Source: Bog-473 sp963783245
Lineage (GTDB): Bacteria > Actinomycetota > Acidimicrobiia > Acidimicrobiales > RAAP-2
DNA: 64,000 nucleotides
Direction: 5' to 3'
NCBI GenBank assembly: GCA_963783245.1
Contig: CAWAMS010000003.1
Coordinates: forward strand, 558,001 to 622,000
A program made the translations under genes and the position numbers. Below are positions 50,750 through 64,000 of the stretch, one piece after another (positions within the stretch are counted from its first letter, which is position 1; each line of letters starts with the position of its first letter). The notes under the pieces were generated by a model that ran no database searches, was not told where the DNA came from, and was given only the letters and a program-made list of their open reading frames with translations.

Positions 50750-51792
50750 TCAGTGACGAATCGCCGACTCCACGTCGCTCAGTGCCGGGACCGGACCCGG
50801 GTCGATCCCCTCTCGGCCCGCCATGTGCAACGAGACCAGGTCGCCGAAAAGCGCCAGGTCGAAGAATCGAGCGAGGTCGTCGTCGCCTTCGGCCCACACC
50901 GGGATGACATTCGCCATCACCTCGTCGGTGGCCTCGACCACCAGATCAAAGCGGCGAGCCACGTGAGGATGCTCACCTCCATGGCGCAGCGTGACGAGAG
51001 TGAGGACCTGGCGCGTCACGTCCCCATGCTGTCCCCAGCCTGCGACCTCGTTGTGGGAGAGCTCGGGTTGGACCGCGACGAAGGCGGGGGTCTTGGCGTT
51101 CTCATTGATCTGGGTCTTCCAGCGCCGGGCCGCCACAGCGGTGACCCCGGTCGATCCGTACACGAGTGGAATGGTGCGGCCGATGCGCCGGGCGATGTCC
51201 TCGACCGGACTCCTTGCCAACAGGAGGGCGTCTCTCCGCCGTTGTAACGACGAGAATGCAGCGTCGAGCGTCGGCCTGACGGTGGGCAGGATCCCGATCC
51301 GGTCGAGGGTCAGCAGCACGGGGACGGCCAGCGAGCCCAGTGCGACCCGAGCCGCCGGCAGATCGGTCGGCACACCGAAGAGGATGAGATTCGACCCGAT
51401 CGCCATGCGGGCGAGCGCCCCTCCCCCGAGACGATCACGGTGTGGGCGCCCCGTTCGGCGACCGCGATGGCGGTGGCACAGGTCTCTTCGGTGTCCCCGT
51501 CGAACGACAGCGCAAAGGCGAGGGTGTGGGGACCGACGAACGAGGGGGGTACGTAGCCGTTACAGGCGACGATCGGCACGGAGCCGTACGCGGCGCCGAA
51601 GGCCGCCACCAACTCGGCTGCCGTCGAACTCGTCCCCATGCCGAAGACGACGACGGAGCTGACGTCGTCGGGTCCAGGGAGGAGGGCGGTGTCGAGAACG
51701 TCGGACGCCTGCCCCACTGCAGTGAGCGCCAGCTCGGGCGCGGACACGGTGGCGTCCCAGATGCCCGCCGTGTCGGGATATGCCGCGTTCAC
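50750..51792 (-). CDS. SIS-domain bifunctional phosphoglucose/phosphomannose isomerase-like protein
   Basis: A protein of about 347 residues with two SIS domains. The N-terminal part has VVVFGMGTSSTAAELVAAFG and FALSFDGDTEETCATAIAVA (sugar-phosphate binding). After a frame change in the G run at 51424-51428, the second part has SNLILFGVPTDLPAARVALG, PLVYGSTGVTAVAARRWKTQ and ENAKTPAFVAVQPELSHNEV, the PGI/PMI C-terminal pattern. It would isomerise glucose- or mannose-6-phosphate. The order manB - Trm112 - SIS with four-base overlaps is the conserved actinobacterial mannose-metabolism cluster. GTG 51792 overlaps the Trm112 stop. Confidence 0.85.
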
Positions 51793-52031
51793 CCCGGAGC
51801 GGGCCCGGTCGCGCGCACGCCCTCCTTCTCCGCCTTGGCGGTCAGCCGCTCGTGCTCTCCATCGGTGACGTCCGACGCCTCGTCGACGAGGAGTACCGGC
51901 ACCCCGTCGACAACGGGGTAGCTCTTGCGCAGGCGCGGGTTGTAGAGGATCTCCTCGTCGGGAAACCACAGCAAGGGCTCCTTGTCGACGGGGCACGCCA
52001 ACACATCGAGCAACAGCGGATCAAGCGTCAT
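51789..52031 (-). CDS. Trm112-family small protein
   Basis: An 80-residue protein. PLLLDVLACPVDKEPLLWF and YNPRLRKSYPVVDGVPVLLV are typical of Trm112-like (UPF0434/YcaR) zinc-ribbon-derived proteins. Only one cysteine of the usual ribbon remains, so zinc binding is doubtful. In other organisms Trm112 activates methyltransferases. In actinobacteria it is commonly found in this place between manB and the isomerase. It overlaps both neighbours by four bases (ATGA and GTGA), so the three are translationally coupled. Confidence 0.85.
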   Translation of the reverse strand: MTLDPLLLDVLACPVDKEPLLWFPDEEILYNPRLRKSYPVVDGVPVLLVDEASDVTDGEHERLTAKAEKEGVRATGPAPG

Positions 52032-53443
52032 GATCGTTCCTCCCGGTGTCCGTGGTTCGCCAGCGTGTCGTGCACCCGCACCTCGCGCACGTTCGCGTGC
52101 GTCGCGATGAGTTGCTGCACGTCTGCCACGTGCTCGGCACAAAGTTGCGGTGTCTTGGCCTCGACGTTGAGTCGGAGCAACGGCTCGGTGTTGGACGGTC
52201 GCAGGTTGTACCACCACTCACCGTGGTCGATCGTCAACCCGTCCAGCCGATCGACGGTCGCCCCTGTGGCACCCTCGTCTTCGGCGATCGCCTCCACCGT
52301 TGCCGCAGGATTGCGTACCTCGGTGTTGATCTCCCCCGAATCGCTGTAGCGCTGGAACGGCTGCAAGAGCTCGGAAAGCGGCTTGTCGCTCGCGCTCAAG
52401 AGCTCCAGGACCAAGAGCGCGGTGATGATGCCCGAGTCGGCGCGGAAATTGTCCCGGTAGTAATAGTGGCCGGAGTGTTCGCCCCCGAAGATGGCGTTTG
52501 TCTCGGCCATCACCTGTTTGATGATCGAGTGACCCACCTGGGTGCGGATCGGCGTGCCGCCGAGTTCGGTCACCACCTCGGGCACCACATGCGAACAGAT
52601 GAGGTTGTAGAGGATCGTCCCGCCGGGGTGCTTCTTCAGCATGGACGCGGCCACGAGTGCCGTGGTCAGCGAGCCCGACACCGGCTCGGCGCGCTCGTCG
52701 ACCAGGAAGACACGGTCGGCGTCACCGTCGAATGCCAGACCGATGTCAGCTCCCTCGGCCAGCACCGCAGCCTTGAGGTCGACCAGGTTCTCCGGTTGGA
52801 TGGGATCAGCCGGATGGTTGGGAAAGTTGCCATCGAGCTCGGGAAAGAGGATCTCGACAGAGAACGGGAGGCGGGAGAACACGGTCGGTACGACGAGCCC
52901 GCCCATGCCGTTGGCAGTATCGGCGACGACCTTCAGTGGCCGCAACACGTCCCGGTCGACGAACGAGATCACGTGGTCGGCCCACTCATCGAGCAGGTTG
53001 AGCTCACGCCAGGACCCCGTCAGCGCTCCCAAAGGTTCGCCCAGGAGGCGCTCGGCGGTCGCCTCAATCTCAGCCAGGCCGGTGTCGCGGCCGATCGGAC
53101 GGGCGCCGGAGAGGCACAGTTTGATCCCGTTGTACCGGGCGGGGTTGTGCGAAGCGGTGAACATCGCCCCCGGAGCGTCGAGACGTCCTGCGGCGAAGTA
53201 GAGGAAGTCCGTGGACGCCATGCCCAGATCCGTGACATTGACCCCCTCGGCGCGCACCCCGTCGGAGAATGCCCGGGACAGCTCCACCCCCGAGTCCCGC
53301 ATGTCGCGGGCCATCAGGATGTCGGGCGCCCCGGCGAAGCGGGCCATGGCCCGACCGATGGCGCGGCACATCGTCGCGTCCAGTTGGTCGGGCACGGTCC
53401 CGCGCACGTCGTAAGCCTTGAATACCTGGTCCATTCGAGTCAT
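52028..53443 (-). CDS. manB: Phosphomannomutase/phosphoglucomutase
   Basis: A 471-residue alpha-D-phosphohexomutase. The phosphoserine loop is TASHNPARYNG, the metal site DGDADRVFLVD, the sugar-binding loop GEHSGHYYY and the phosphate-binding loop RPSNTEPLLRLN. FKAYDVRGTVPDQLD is the typical start. It interconverts mannose-6-phosphate and mannose-1-phosphate (and the glucose forms), supplying GDP-mannose for envelope glycans. It is the first gene of the manB - Trm112 - SIS set. A membrane protein gene upstream ends 13 bases before its start. Confidence 0.95.
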   Translation of the reverse strand: MTRMDQVFKAYDVRGTVPDQLDATMCRAIGRAMARFAGAPDILMARDMRDSGVELSRAFSDGVRAEGVNVTDLGMASTDFLYFAAGRLDAPGAMFTASHNPARYNGIKLCLSGARPIGRDTGLAEIEATAERLLGEPLGALTGSWRELNLLDEWADHVISFVDRDVLRPLKVVADTANGMGGLVVPTVFSRLPFSVEILFPELDGNFPNHPADPIQPENLVDLKAAVLAEGADIGLAFDGDADRVFLVDERAEPVSGSLTTALVAASMLKKHPGGTILYNLICSHVVPEVVTELGGTPIRTQVGHSIIKQVMAETNAIFGGEHSGHYYYRDNFRADSGIITALLVLELLSASDKPLSELLQPFQRYSDSGEINTEVRNPAATVEAIAEDEGATGATVDRLDGLTIDHGEWWYNLRPSNTEPLLRLNVEAKTPQLCAEHVADVQQLIATHANVREVRVHDTLANHGHREERS

Positions 53444-53455
53444 GAGGCCACAACC

Positions 53456-55926
53456 TTAGGTGGCGGGTGAAAGGTCATTCTTCCGTCGGGTCTGGCGGCT
53501 CCGCCTCCCTCGCCTTTTGGAGCGGGCCCGGACGGCGAGGGTGCACAGCGCGGCGATACCGACGATGGTCAGGCCCTGGCCGACCCGGTTGGCCCGGCTG
53601 GCCCCGTAGTGCAGGACGACCGTGTGCGCCGTAGGGACCACGACCATGAGGTTGGGGGTGACCCGGTACGGCCCCGTAGCCCCGGAGGCCTGCCAGTTGG
53701 GGAAGTAGGAGACCTTGACCAACACGGGTGTGCCGATCTTCGAGACGTGGAAGCTGACCGTGTCGTCAGTCTCGACGACCCCGGTGACCCGCGTCCTCGG
53801 CACCTTGCGCCGCGGCGGGGAGGGATCCCCGATCGGCACGCGGGGCCAGGAGGCCGGTCCGCTCTGCGCCAAGAAGACATTCCAGCGCGACGGGTCGTTG
53901 TACCAACTCTCGGACGGGACCAGCCACGAGGACTGCGCCGCACCGACACCGACCTCTACCGCAGGGTCGTTGGCCAACGGGGTCACGATCGGCGCATGCA
54001 GGACTTCGTAGATCTTCCACGTGGTGGACGTCGAGACGCCCGCCTGGCTCGACGTCCAGGGTCCGGTCTGGGCCACCAGGCGCAACGATTGGTCGGCGGA
54101 TGCCGCTTCTTGGACCTGGGTACTCGATGCCATGAAGTAGCGGACGCCGAGAAGCTGCAGGTGCTGAATCCCCGCGGGAACGTTGAGCGACGAGTAGTCC
54201 AGGCCACTCATCGCCTCTGAAGGCGTGACGGACAGTTCTGCCTGGTTGAGGAAGTGGTACGGCGTCGTGGCCGCGGACTCGAAGAGGAGACCCTCCATCG
54301 AGCCGATACAGCCGTTCGACCAGTACGGCAACAGCATCAGGGCCTGGGTCGTGCCGAAGCGGTTGAGGCTGGGGTCGTACTGCCACATCGCCTGCCCGCA
54401 GCCGTTGGTGGCCCCAAGGTGCTCCATCGTCAGGACAAGGGACCGGTATTCGGGATAGGCCGCCTGCGCCTGGTAGCCGCTGTAGTTGAAGGACGACCAG
54501 TTGGTGACCTGGTTCGGCCCCGGAGTGATGCCGATGGACGCCATCGCCGACGCGGAGAACACGAACGGGGTGGCGACGACGCCGAGCGCCACCACGAGCG
54601 CCACCAGGGGGCCGGCGACCGCCGCGATGGGCCACGAACGCCGCTGGGCCTCCGGCTCGGGAGAGTCGGCGAGTCGAGCGGCCCGCCTCCTTCCCCACCA
54701 CCACTGCCACAGGTCCACGGCACCGGTCACCGCCGTGGCGACGCCCCAACCGACCTGCAGGTAGACGGGAAGGAACCAGAGCGGGAGGAACCGTGTGTTG
54801 AACAGGCTGGCCTGGGGATCGAAGATGAGGGCGGCGGCGAACACCCCGGCCAGCAGCGCCATGAGGATGCCGAAGCGACTGCGCAACGCGAACGCGGCCA
54901 CGGTCGAGAGGCCCGCCAGTATGAGTGCCCACAAGTCAGCCTGAGGGAACAAGAGGGTCGACGTAGGTGTGGACGTTCTGGTAGTTCAACGACGTGGCAT
55001 AGGACTGATCGATGCCGAAGGGCACCCACCAGAACCCGACCAGCAGGACCCCGATGCCCATGGTCGAGGTTCCCCACCACAAGGCCTGGGGCCGGGTCAG
55101 GACCTGCGGGATCACCTCGTCCGAGGGGTGGGCGTGCCACTGGTCTCGGGGCCTGATCCGCTGCGGCAGCATCTCCATGCCGATGAGGAGCAACGCGCCG
55201 ACGATGGCGAAGAGGGCGGGGATGATGTGCGCCAGGACGCAGGCCGCCAACGTCACGGCGGCCCAGCCCCGGTGCCTGCCCGTGCGCAGCCCTCTGGCCA
55301 TGAGCCCGAGGAACAGGAGTGCGAGGGCGATGCTCAGCGAATAGGCGTATTCGCCGGCCAGGGTGGAGAACAGGTTGCCCCCGTAAATCGTGTAGGTGTA
55401 GTCGAACAGGTAGCACAAGGTGAGCGCAGCCAACGCGCCCGGATACGCACGCCGCATGCCGAAGAGCCGCCCCATGGCCCACGCCGCGACGCGGGAGCAG
55501 AAGCGATCCGAGGACCGTGATCCACTTGAACGCCAGGGCGTACGGAACGATGTAGCTGAGCAACGCCCCTATGAGGTCCGACAGGACGAAGTAGTACGTG
55601 TAGAGCGGGAAGCCGTCGTACCAGCCGGGATCCCACCCGGTGAGTTGCCCGTGGGGCAACAGGTTGGACTTCAAGAACGCCGGCATGGCGTAGTGGCCCC
55701 CGTTGTCGCCCCCCGTCGGAATCGACGTCGAGAGCAACAGACTGGGGTGGAGGCGCCAGAGCACGACCGCGATGACCGAGACCACGCAGAGGACCGTGGC
55801 CGCACGTGGCGCCCACTTGGCGGATGGGGAGGACGAGCGCATCCTGCGCTCCCGGCGGCTCTCCGACGGCTGGACCGGCAGCGGTGACGTCGGTCCGGCC
55901 TCGACGTTCTCGACGGTCGCCGTCAA
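53456..55926 (-). CDS. Large polytopic membrane protein, PTPS-related (PF10131-like), probable glycan/lipid enzyme
   Basis: A multi-pass protein of about 820 residues in three frame segments. The N-terminal part has GGDNGGHYAMPAFLKSNLLP, GQLTGWDPGWYDGFPLYTYY and SYIVPYALAFKWITVLGS, the opening of the 6-pyruvoyl-tetrahydropterin-synthase-related membrane family. Frame changes lie near 55495 and in GGG at 54955-54957 (removing one base fits the latter). The middle carries many transmembrane helices. The C-terminal about 250 residues form an extracytoplasmic part (SSTQVQEAASADQSLRLVA, VLVKVSYFPNWQASG) like YfhO-type proteins, ending with one helix and a basic tail. TTG at 55926 overlapping the upstream stop, or ATG at 55842, is the start. 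It probably acts in surface polysaccharide or lipoteichoic-like assembly. That is inference. Confidence 0.7.
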
Positions 55927-56906
55927 TGGACCATGCCACCTGGAAGCAATCCGCCAGGTTGATTGAGGATCGTGAGGACCGCGACGAGGTTGAAGGCCGC
56001 GTGCGCCACCATGTTCATACCCAGGCGCCCAGTCCGGTACGAGATCGCGGCCAGCGCCATGCCGAGCAGGGCCAGTCCGGGCAGTTGGACCCATTCGCCG
56101 TGAGCGAGGCCGAAGAGCAGCCCGTCGACGATCACGGCGAGGACGACCCCGACGCCTCGTGCGCTGGTGAGGCCCGGACCCAGGGGCGTGAACAGGCGCG
56201 CCAGGGCTTTGAACAGCAGACCACGGAAGAACAACTCCTCCATGGCGGGGGCCAGGATCACCACGGCCACGACGACGAGGAGTATCCCTCCGCCGTGCGC
56301 GCCCCCGGTCAGCTTCTGGCTGGGTGCGTCGAAATTATGGATGTGGTGCTGGAAAGGGGCGTAGAGCAAGGCAACGACGTACTGCGCGCCCACCCCGATG
56401 GCGAGGCCCCAGAGGTCGACCCACCGGAACCGCACGCCGAGGTCGGAGAAAAAATGGCGGGTGCCGTGCGTCCAGCTGGCCAACCAGGGTGCTCCGAAGA
56501 AACCCACCCACAGACCGAGCAGGGTCGAGAGGACGTACCACTCCGGTGGGACGGCGGACGACGTGATGGCCGACATCTGGGCCGCGGTCTTGCCGGCCAC
56601 GTCGCCGGACACGATCCCGAAGAGCGCCCCGACGATCTGACCCACCAGAAAGCCGCAAAGGGCGTAGAGGAGCCAACGCCAGGCCGCCGACTTCGTCGTC
56701 GGGGGAACACCGGGGCGGTCGAGGAAAGGTCCACTGTCAGCCCCATGTCCAGGGGAAACGGAGAGCGAGGGCCGCAAAGAAGGCGGGGGGAATGCGGGAA
56801 CTGTGATCCGATCGGGCGGTATGGGCGCCCCGGCGGGAGGCCCTGGGGAACGTGCCGGCGCCGCCCCTCCGTCCGGGCGCCCGGTATCGGGGTCGATGTC
56901 GGCCAC
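55923..56906 (-). CDS. CPBP-family intramembrane metalloprotease
   Basis: A 327-residue membrane protein. The first 75 residues are Pro-rich and probably cytoplasmic. The metal-site motifs are APAMEELFFRGLLFKALAR, LFGLAHGEW and AHAAFNLVAVL, all typical of the CPBP/CAAX protease family. About seven hydrophobic helices are present. It is upstream of and overlaps with the PTPS-related gene (TGA/TTG), so the two form one unit. It diverges from ftsH, with about 90 bases between them. Confidence 0.85.
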   Translation of the reverse strand: MADIDPDTGRPDGGAAPARSPGPPAGAPIPPDRITVPAFPPPSLRPSLSVSPGHGADSGPFLDRPGVPPTTKSAAWRWLLYALCGFLVGQIVGALFGIVSGDVAGKTAAQMSAITSSAVPPEWYVLSTLLGLWVGFFGAPWLASWTHGTRHFFSDLGVRFRWVDLWGLAIGVGAQYVVALLYAPFQHHIHNFDAPSQKLTGGAHGGGILLVVVAVVILAPAMEELFFRGLLFKALARLFTPLGPGLTSARGVGVVLAVIVDGLLFGLAHGEWVQLPGLALLGMALAAISYRTGRLGMNMVAHAAFNLVAVLTILNQPGGLLPGGMVH

Positions 56907-56994
56907 GGCCAGACGTTACTGGCCCCCCCGAGGCCAATTACCCGCAGCCGGGGGGTGGTCACCGTCGATCGAAACGTCCGAATAGGCTGGTCCG

Positions 56995-59341
<2,347 letters not shown>

Positions 59342-59749
59342 CTCGTTGACCTCGGTGCCGAGCATCAAGCCGTGGCTCTACCGCGTGGTCGTGAACTCCT
59401 GTTATTCCAAGCTGCGCCAGGAGATCCCCCACCGCGATCGACGGGCCGATGATGCCGCGTTGAGCTCCCTCGCCTCCCGCGACGGCGATCCCGCCGTGTG
59501 CGCGCAGCGGTCCGAGGTGGCGGACACCGTCCTGGCCGCCCTGCAACGCCTCCCGGTCTCGCTCCGGGTGCCCGTCGTGCTGCGCTACTACGCCGATCTG
59601 AGTGAGCGCGACATCGCGGTGGCCATCGGTCGACGCCAGGGCACCGTCAAGTCCCGGCTGCACGAGGCGCGCCTCCGGCTATCGAACGACCCGAGCCTCG
59701 TGACCCTCGCCGGCGACGGCGCCGTCGATGATTCGGTGGAGGCCTGACC

Positions 59750-61004
59750 ATGACGATGCTCGACGACGAGACCCTCTCCGCCCTTCTGCACGACCTCGGT
59801 GACTCCTTCGCCGTGCCCGCATCGGGCGTGGCCGACACGCTTCGTCGCGTTCGGCGCGGTGACGACGAGCGGGATGAAGGATGGGCCGGCCCGCGAAGGA
59901 AGGGTCGGAGACGAGATTGTCGGGACCCGGCGAAGGGCCCGGGAGCCCGGTCGGATCGCGGCGGATGATCCGCGCCCACCGGTTGCTGGCGGCGCCGCCG
60001 CGCTGATCGTGCTGCTGGCTCTGGCCGGCGGCGCGGCGATCCTGGGAAGCGCATCGCCCTCCGTCCGGACGGCCGCAGGATCGGGTGCGCTCCACACCTC
60101 CCTGGCGCCGTCGACGCACGGCCCGAGGCAGCCCTCGAGCACGACGACGACGATCCCCCAGTTGAAGAGCGCGGCGCCCGGCACGAGCTTCAGCACCCAA
60201 GCGCCGTCAGCGGCGCCGTGCGACGTCCAACGCGGCGGCGTCCGAGCGGCGCGAGCAGCGGCCACGGGCGCATCCTCACTTCCGGCAGGGGCGGTCGGGC
60301 AGGCGGCGCGGATCGAGCAGACCGGCTCGCTCGATCTCACCGTGGCCCGTGGCGCATTGACGTCGACGATGAACAAGCTGACCTCGCTGGCGTCCGCCTA
60401 CGGCGGATTCGTGGCCAACTCGCAGACCCAGTCGAGCGGGGCGAGGAGCACGAGCACCGAGCGGCGGCCGCCGAGCGGCACGGTGACGCTGCAGGTTCCG
60501 GTGGCCAACTTCACAGCCCTCCTGGCGGAGGCAAAAGCGCTCGGGACACCCACGTCGGTGACCACGAAGGCCACGGACGTGACCGGGCAATATGTCGATC
60601 TGCAGGCACGGATCAACGCACTGGAGGTGAGCCGTCAGCAGTACCTCACCATTATGGCGAAGGCCTCGTCGGTGGGCGATGTGCTGGCCGTGCAAGCCCA
60701 GTTGGACAACCTGCAGTCGCAGATCGAACAGCTCCAGGGCCAGCTCGCGGTCCTCACCAGCGAGACCAGCTATTCGACGCTGACCGTGGCGGTGAGCGAG
60801 GCTCAGCCACACCACCGCACGCCGGCACCGGCGGTGGCATCGGGGATCACCAAAGCCTGGCACGACAGCCTGCACGGCTTCGCCGTCGGGGTGGACGGCA
60901 TCATCCGCTTGGCCGGCCCCTTCCTCTTCGCCCTCCTCTGCACCGCGGCCCTCGTGCTCGGCGGTCGGCTCACGTGGCGACGGCTGCAGCGCCACAACCT
61001 CTGA
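59750..61004 (+). CDS. DUF4349 membrane protein, possible anti-sigma factor, frameshifted
   Basis: The first 45 residues (TMLDDETLSALLHDLGDSFA to RRVRRGDDE) are in frame 2 and resemble the short helical start of sigma-binding proteins. From about 59980 frame 3 carries on with a transmembrane helix (AAALIVLLALAGGAAILGSA), then a Ser/Thr-rich linker and the DUF4349 domain (ARIEQTGSLDLTVARGALTS, GTVTLQVPVANFTALL, DLQARINALEVSRQQYL, LQSQIEQLQGQLAVL as a coiled coil). It ends with a second helix GPFLFALLCTAALVLGG. One or two base errors between 59870 and 59980 must be repaired. DUF4349 proteins are envelope-located. Coupling to the ECF sigma gene suggests an anti-sigma or sensor role. Confidence 0.78.
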
Positions 61005-61007
61005 GAG

Positions 61008-62481
61008 CTATCCCCCGCCGTTGCGCGACAGCGGTATTCCGGGCATCGTCACTACTCCGATGCTCCCGGTCGGGCCGATATCCTGGCTCACAGCCGCTGG
61101 TCCACTGACCGAGACGATCAGTGGATTGAGCCCGGCGCGGGCGAGGACGGCCGGGTCGAGCGAGAAGGTCGTCGCTGAGGGGATATCTCCCGAGGCGAGG
61201 GTCAGCGTTCGCTTGGGACCCATGACATCGATGACGTAGGTCTCACGAGAGGCGGACAGGTTGGTCACGGCGAGATGAGCGAGTTCCGCGCCGGGCAAGG
61301 CGGGGTCCGTCGGGGAGCCCGGGGACGGCACCACCCATCGTCCGGCTTGGTGCGGCCGCGGTCAGCGAGCCGACCGCCGATGGCCATGCCGTCTTGCGGC
61401 GCTTGCGACGAGCTCGGCGCAGAGACGACCCGGCCGACGACCACGCCGGACCCGCCCGCTCGCCTCGATGACGGCTGCATAGGGGTCGCCGTCGGGAATG
61501 CGGGTCTGCGCTCCCGTCGGCAGGACCCAGGTCGTGTCGGGAAACACCCGGGCACGGAAAGGCGACAAGGGGCCGGAGGCGAGCGTGGCGCGCACCGTGA
61601 CCTCCTGCGTCGTCGGCCCCGGATTGAACACGTCGATGGAGGACGACCCCTTGGCGATCTCCTCGCTCAGCGGGATCGTCCAGTCCCGTTCGGCAGCGGC
61701 GATCCGGGCACGAGGGCCAGACCCGTCCCGCCGCCCGAGAACAGCTGGAGCTCACTGGCCACCAGCCGGCCCGTCCTCGCCTTCACGATGGTGGCGACGC
61801 TCGCCTGCTCCTGCACGTACGGGCTCACGGGCTCGACCTGCATCTCCCCGGCCTGCAGGACGATGCCCTGGAAATTGATGGGGTGGACGACGCCCTTGAG
61901 GGTGGCGAAGCTGACGTCGACGACGTCGGGGGTCGACGTCGGATTGAAGAGCGCGACGAACAAGGCGTTCGACCCCGTCGTCACCCCGCTCGGGAAATAC
62001 CACTGCTGTGACGTGCTGCTCTGGCACGGGGACTCGGCCCAACCCGAGGGGCCGTGGACCGCTTGGGAGACGACCACGCCACCGCCGGTCAAGTTGACCG
62101 CTTCAGAGAGCCACGTCCCGGTCTTGGGTGCGGGCACGTCCGTCACGACCTGCCCGTGCCCGGCGACGGAGACGGGGATCTGCACAGTGACACCGGTATC
62201 CGTCACGCCGCGCAGCGTCCCGGTCACCGTCCCTGTCCCGCGTATTGGTGAGGACCACCGAGCCGGGCGCCAACTGGCCGGCGGCCGTCGTCTGACCCGT
62301 GCAATACCAGGCCGACGACTCTGCGTCGGGCGCCGCCACGACGGACGCCGGCTCGACGGGAGGTCCTCCTTGCGGGACCTCGCCCGGAGAGCGAGCGGCA
62401 ATTCGCGACGCCGGCGAGCACCGCGATGACAACGACGATCACAACCCATCGACGCTGCCCGGCACTATGGGCGGGGCTCAC
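61008..62481 (-). CDS. DUF5719-type exported protein, frameshifted
   Basis: A secreted or membrane-anchored protein of about 490 residues in several frames. It starts near 62481 with WVVIVVVIAVLAGVA (signal or anchor). Next come SAWYCTGQTTAAGQLAPGSV, GLRGV-type strands, and TGTWLSEAVNLTGGGVVVSQ, QQWYFPSGVTTGSNALFVAL and FNPTSTPDVVDVSFATLKG. SIDVFNPGPTTQEVTVRATL and LTNLSASRETYVID-like strands follow, and the end is PLSRNGGG. This matches DUF5719 proteins of actinobacteria, found beside large glycosyltransferases. Frame changes occur near 62410, 62250, 61665, 61440 and 61340. Its start overlaps the end of the glycosyltransferase gene by 17 bases. Function is unknown. Confidence 0.72.
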
Positions 62482-64000
62482 GACTCGCTCCCCTGACCGG
62501 CGCGCGCCGCGCCCGGAAACCGGGCCATCCGAGAAGGGCCAGCGTCAGCGCCACCCACGCCAACAGCTCGAGGAGCACACCCAGTGGGCCGAAGGGAAAG
62601 CGCCGCAACGACAACGTGGCGGGTCCCGCCGGGACATGCGGATACTGCCGGGCCCATCCGAACACGGTGTGGCCGGGGATCGCCCGACCGTTCTTGGTGA
62701 GCGAGAAGCTCCCGGCCGGGGCATAGCCGGCGTAAACGGTGCCCGGGGCGACCACCCCGGTCGCCGCAGTGTGGCCCGCCAGGGCGCTGAGCACGGGCTG
62801 CCACCCGACCACATCGAGCGGGTCCGGGCCAAACCATGGGCCCGGCCGATGCCACGGGACGCGCCCGTTCGGCGGTGATGGGAATCGCCTCGGGGTTCCT
62901 GAAGACCTGCACGCCCAGAGCACCGGGGACGCTCTGCAGGTCGTTCTGATCCAGCAGGGCCTGCTCGAGTCCGGGCGGAGGCGGCGCCTGCACCGACTCG
63001 GCCATGCCGCTGTCGGACGGGGCGAGGCCGTCGACGATGACGATGTACTGCACGCTCTGCGCAGCGAGCAGGCGCCCCAAATGGATCGTGCCGCCCGTGA
63101 CCGCGAGCTGGACGGCCTTCGCGACCAGAGCGGCCGGTCCGGGCCCGGCCGGCGTCCAGACATCGCCCGCATCGGGAAGATCCTGGCCCGTGAGCGCGTA
63201 GGACAGCCCCGGCTCCACGGACCACCCGCCGACCGGCAGGGCGCGAGGGTCGCCCAGCCACAACGTCCGGTAAGAAGCCGGGGTCGGCGTCCGGGTGAGG
63301 AAGTTCAACGGTTGCTCGACGCCGGTCACCGGCAGGCCCCAACGCCCATTGGTGGTCCCCGCGACCACGGGCAGCAGGCCCAAGGTGACCGCCACCAAGG
63401 CGAGCCCGCTGACAACTTGTCGCCAGCCGAAGGCCATGCCGGCCAGATCGTTCTCGAACGACGAGATCCCGAGGCCGATGCCGACGGCGACGGCGATCGC
63501 GGCCGGGACCAGGACAACCGACTCGGAGGGCGCGAAACGTCCGGTCCAGCCGTGTGTGGCGGCGTAGGCGAGCACCCACGATGCCAAGGCCATGACCCAC
63601 ATGCGGGCGGCCCAGACGAGCCGGACGCCCTTCCCGATGAGAAGCGGCAGCGCCGCACCGGCGACCAACGCCCACACGATGGGCGAGCGGACGGTGGGGC
63701 CGATGGCGAAACGGGTCACCTCTCCCCATCCCGGCGCGGCGGACGCGGAGATGGGGAGGCCGAAGATCTCGACCGCATCCTTGCCGGCGAGGACCGTCCC
63801 GACGACCCAGGGTGCGCAGAGCACGAGGGCCACGGCCACGGCCTTGAGGGCTTCGAGGATGAGGCGGCCCGCATGCTGCGGCTGCCCCGCCAGGACCGAA
63901 CCGAGAGCGATCGGCTACGGCGAAGGCGAGCGTCACCGGGGCGACGGCCGGGGCGAACGACGTGGCGACAGCGATGATGGCGCCGAGCACCGCCGTCTGA
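62465..64000 (-). CDS. C-terminal part of a large membrane glycosyltransferase-like protein, partial
   Basis: Only the C-terminal about 500 residues lie in the window; the gene continues past the right edge. Several transmembrane helices (AVALVLCAPWVVGTVLAG, PIVWALVAGAALPLLIG, QVVSGLALVAVTLGLLPVV) are followed by an outer domain with LWLGDPRALPVGGWSVEPGL, LSYALTGQDLPDAGDV, VQYIVIVDGLAPS and the late PGTVYAGYAPAGSFSL. A last helix (LLELLAWVALTLALL) and a basic tail end it. This is the C-terminal part of actinobacterial GT2-type multi-domain membrane glycosyltransferases that precede DUF5719. Frames change in CCCC at 63885-63888 and near 62820; one base fewer fits both. A role in envelope glycan synthesis is inferred. 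Confidence 0.7.

Noticed and set aside
52046..53470. 474-codon open frame on the plus strand
   Set aside because: Antisense to manB, which has all catalytic motifs.

Overview
The window is high-GC DNA with an actinobacterial gene complement, most plausibly from an uncultured Acidimicrobiia-like member of the Actinomycetota. The pointers are secreted proteins built from GYWLVASDGG-type repeats, an HU protein with a Lys/Ala/Pro tail, an F420-type (LLM) oxidoreductase, an actinobacterial BsaP-like protein beside bioB, and the manB / Trm112 / SIS-isomerase cluster followed at a distance by DUF5719 and large glycosyltransferase genes. The lineage is inferred from gene content only. No rRNA, tRNA, CRISPR array, insertion sequence or prophage was recognised.

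Region by region. 0-9.2 kb is a catabolic block: a partial amidohydrolase, a thiolase-like protein, a 2-oxoacid dehydrogenase set (E1 alpha, E1 beta and a stand-alone lipoyl protein) next to a periplasmic binding protein, a Rieske oxygenase with its ferredoxin, and a KstD-like flavoprotein. 9.3-16.3 kb holds Mug, metX-metY, the HU protein, small proteins and a zinc alcohol dehydrogenase. 16.3-25.9 kb is the most unusual part. It carries three tandem proteins with YbjQ-like domains, an orphan protein, a Tat-exported flavoprotein, three AIM24-family proteins with N-terminal zinc ribbons, a DUF1707 protein, and an SPFH protein with C-terminal zinc ribbons. 26-45.9 kb is mixed metabolism: an orphan D12 adenine methylase, PPK2, LLM oxidoreductase, amidase, acyl-CoA dehydrogenase, bioB-bsaP, an archaeal-type riboflavin synthase, acyl-CoA synthetase, a divergent PRPP synthase, DksA-like and CPBP proteins, and an NlpC/P60 protein. 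45.9-49.7 kb has a fused double acyl-CoA dehydrogenase and a thiolase. 49.7-64 kb is envelope and sugar metabolism: SIS isomerase, Trm112, manB, a PTPS-related membrane protein, CPBP protease, ftsH, an ECF sigma factor, DUF4349, DUF5719, and the C-terminal part of a large membrane glycosyltransferase.

Many recognisable genes are split between two or three reading frames, including the normally essential ftsH. Several breaks sit in short G or C runs and can be repaired by changing one base. Consensus errors are therefore more likely than real gene decay. Coordinates of split genes below span the whole inferred gene, and the evidence text says where the frame changes.
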